13,664 bases of DNA, taken from positions 1-13,664 of the forward strand of contig JBKPDO010000381.1 of NCBI GenBank assembly GCA_046727955.1, given 5' to 3'. Origin of the DNA: DASVXQ01 sp046727955. Lineage in GTDB: Bacteria > Actinomycetota > CALGFH01. Positions 13,520-13,664 of this stretch are shown here, piece after piece; positions within the stretch are counted from its first letter, which is position 1; each line of letters starts with the position of its first letter. Made by a program: the position numbers and the translations under genes. Below the pieces are notes generated by a model. It searched no databases, was not told the DNA's origin, and worked only from the letters and a program-made list of their open reading frames with translations.

Positions 13520-13664
13520 CGCCGCCGACCTCCAGGTAGGGCCGGCCGATCCTGCGGGCAAGGGCGGCGCCCTCCCGCAGGTGGCGTTCGGCGTCTTGAA
13601 GCCCCAGCGACCACGCCTCGACGGTCCCCAGGTTCAGCAGCGCCACCGCGCGCAGGTCGCTGCC
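13520..13664 (-). pseudogene. TPR fragment of a MalT/LuxR-type regulator, cut at the inverted-repeat element
   Basis: The minus strand is open from the window edge and encodes GSDLRAVALLNLGTVEAW, then SLGLQDAERHLREGAALA and RRIGRPYLEVGG. This is the TPR-like helical repeat of large ATP-dependent LuxR-family regulators (MalT type), where 'LLNLG--E-W-G-LD-AE-HLE-GLALAR-IGRPYLE' recurs. The reading stays in the family up to the end of the 13506-13519 repeat and turns to unrelated residues inside the element. No continuation is found on the far side, only the GH15 3' end. The remainder of the gene, including any ATPase and DNA-binding domains, is off the window or lost. Confidence 0.6.

Noticed and set aside
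11511..13646. 711-residue open frame antisense to the GH15 gene
   Set aside because: It mirrors the G/C third-position bias of GH15 and has no family motifs except the short TPR part beyond 13519, which is reported separately.
1..13664. CRISPR array, tRNA or rRNA gene
   Set aside because: No regularly spaced repeats, no cloverleaf with a T-arm, and no rRNA-like stretch was seen by eye on either strand.

Overview
The window is high-GC DNA with strong G/C third-codon bias, many divergent single-gene units, actinobacterial-type -10 boxes and at least one probable leaderless transcript. The gene families (deazaflavin-dependent nitroreductase tail, ArsR-SRPBCC fusion, DHA2 exporter, GH15 trehalase/glucoamylase-like enzyme, MalT/LuxR-type TPR fragment, SigB/F/G-like sigma remnant) fit a soil-type Actinomycetota or a high-GC neighbour such as Chloroflexota. 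No rRNA, tRNA, CRISPR array or intact transposase gene was seen.

Layout. 1-63: the last 20 codons of a probable F420-type nitroreductase. 250-1760: a divergent pair, a RibD_C/DHFR-like reductase (-) and an ArsR-SRPBCC fusion regulator (+), separated by two head-to-tail copies of a 16-bp operator-like sequence. 1934-4165: a second divergent pair, an HxlR regulator (-) and a 14-helix DHA2 drug exporter (+), with an inverted repeat over the predicted exporter -10. 4301-6236: a two-gene minus-strand operon, a SWIM zinc-finger protein followed by a cyclic-nucleotide-binding-domain histidine kinase, with no response regulator in view. 6399-6588: a frameshifted pcm (protein-L-isoaspartate methyltransferase) remnant. 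6705-8200: a membrane-anchored alpha/beta hydrolase and a YbaK/EbsC-type deacylase. 8339-8490: a frameshifted sigma-factor region 4 remnant. 8525-9616: an MscS-type channel. 9611-9745: an unidentified coding fragment on the minus strand. 9894-10887: an NAD-dependent epimerase/dehydratase pseudogene with two frameshifts and a nonsense codon. 11268-13337: an intact GH15 enzyme. 13355-13519: a 165-bp element with perfect 14-bp terminal inverted repeats. 13520-13664: a TPR fragment of a MalT/LuxR-like regulator that stops abruptly at that element.

How it works together. The two regulator/target pairs look like self-contained drug- or stress-response switches. The SWIM/kinase operon is the least ordinary intact unit. 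The spaces between intact genes hold remnants of at least four or five older genes. Nearly all their frame breaks are one- or two-base losses, mostly in C runs, while roughly 9 kb of intact genes show none. I read this as a region undergoing deletion-biased decay and rearrangement. I did not find a clearly new defence or biosynthetic system; the SWIM/CNB-kinase pair and the tandem-operator switch are the best candidates for new biology.
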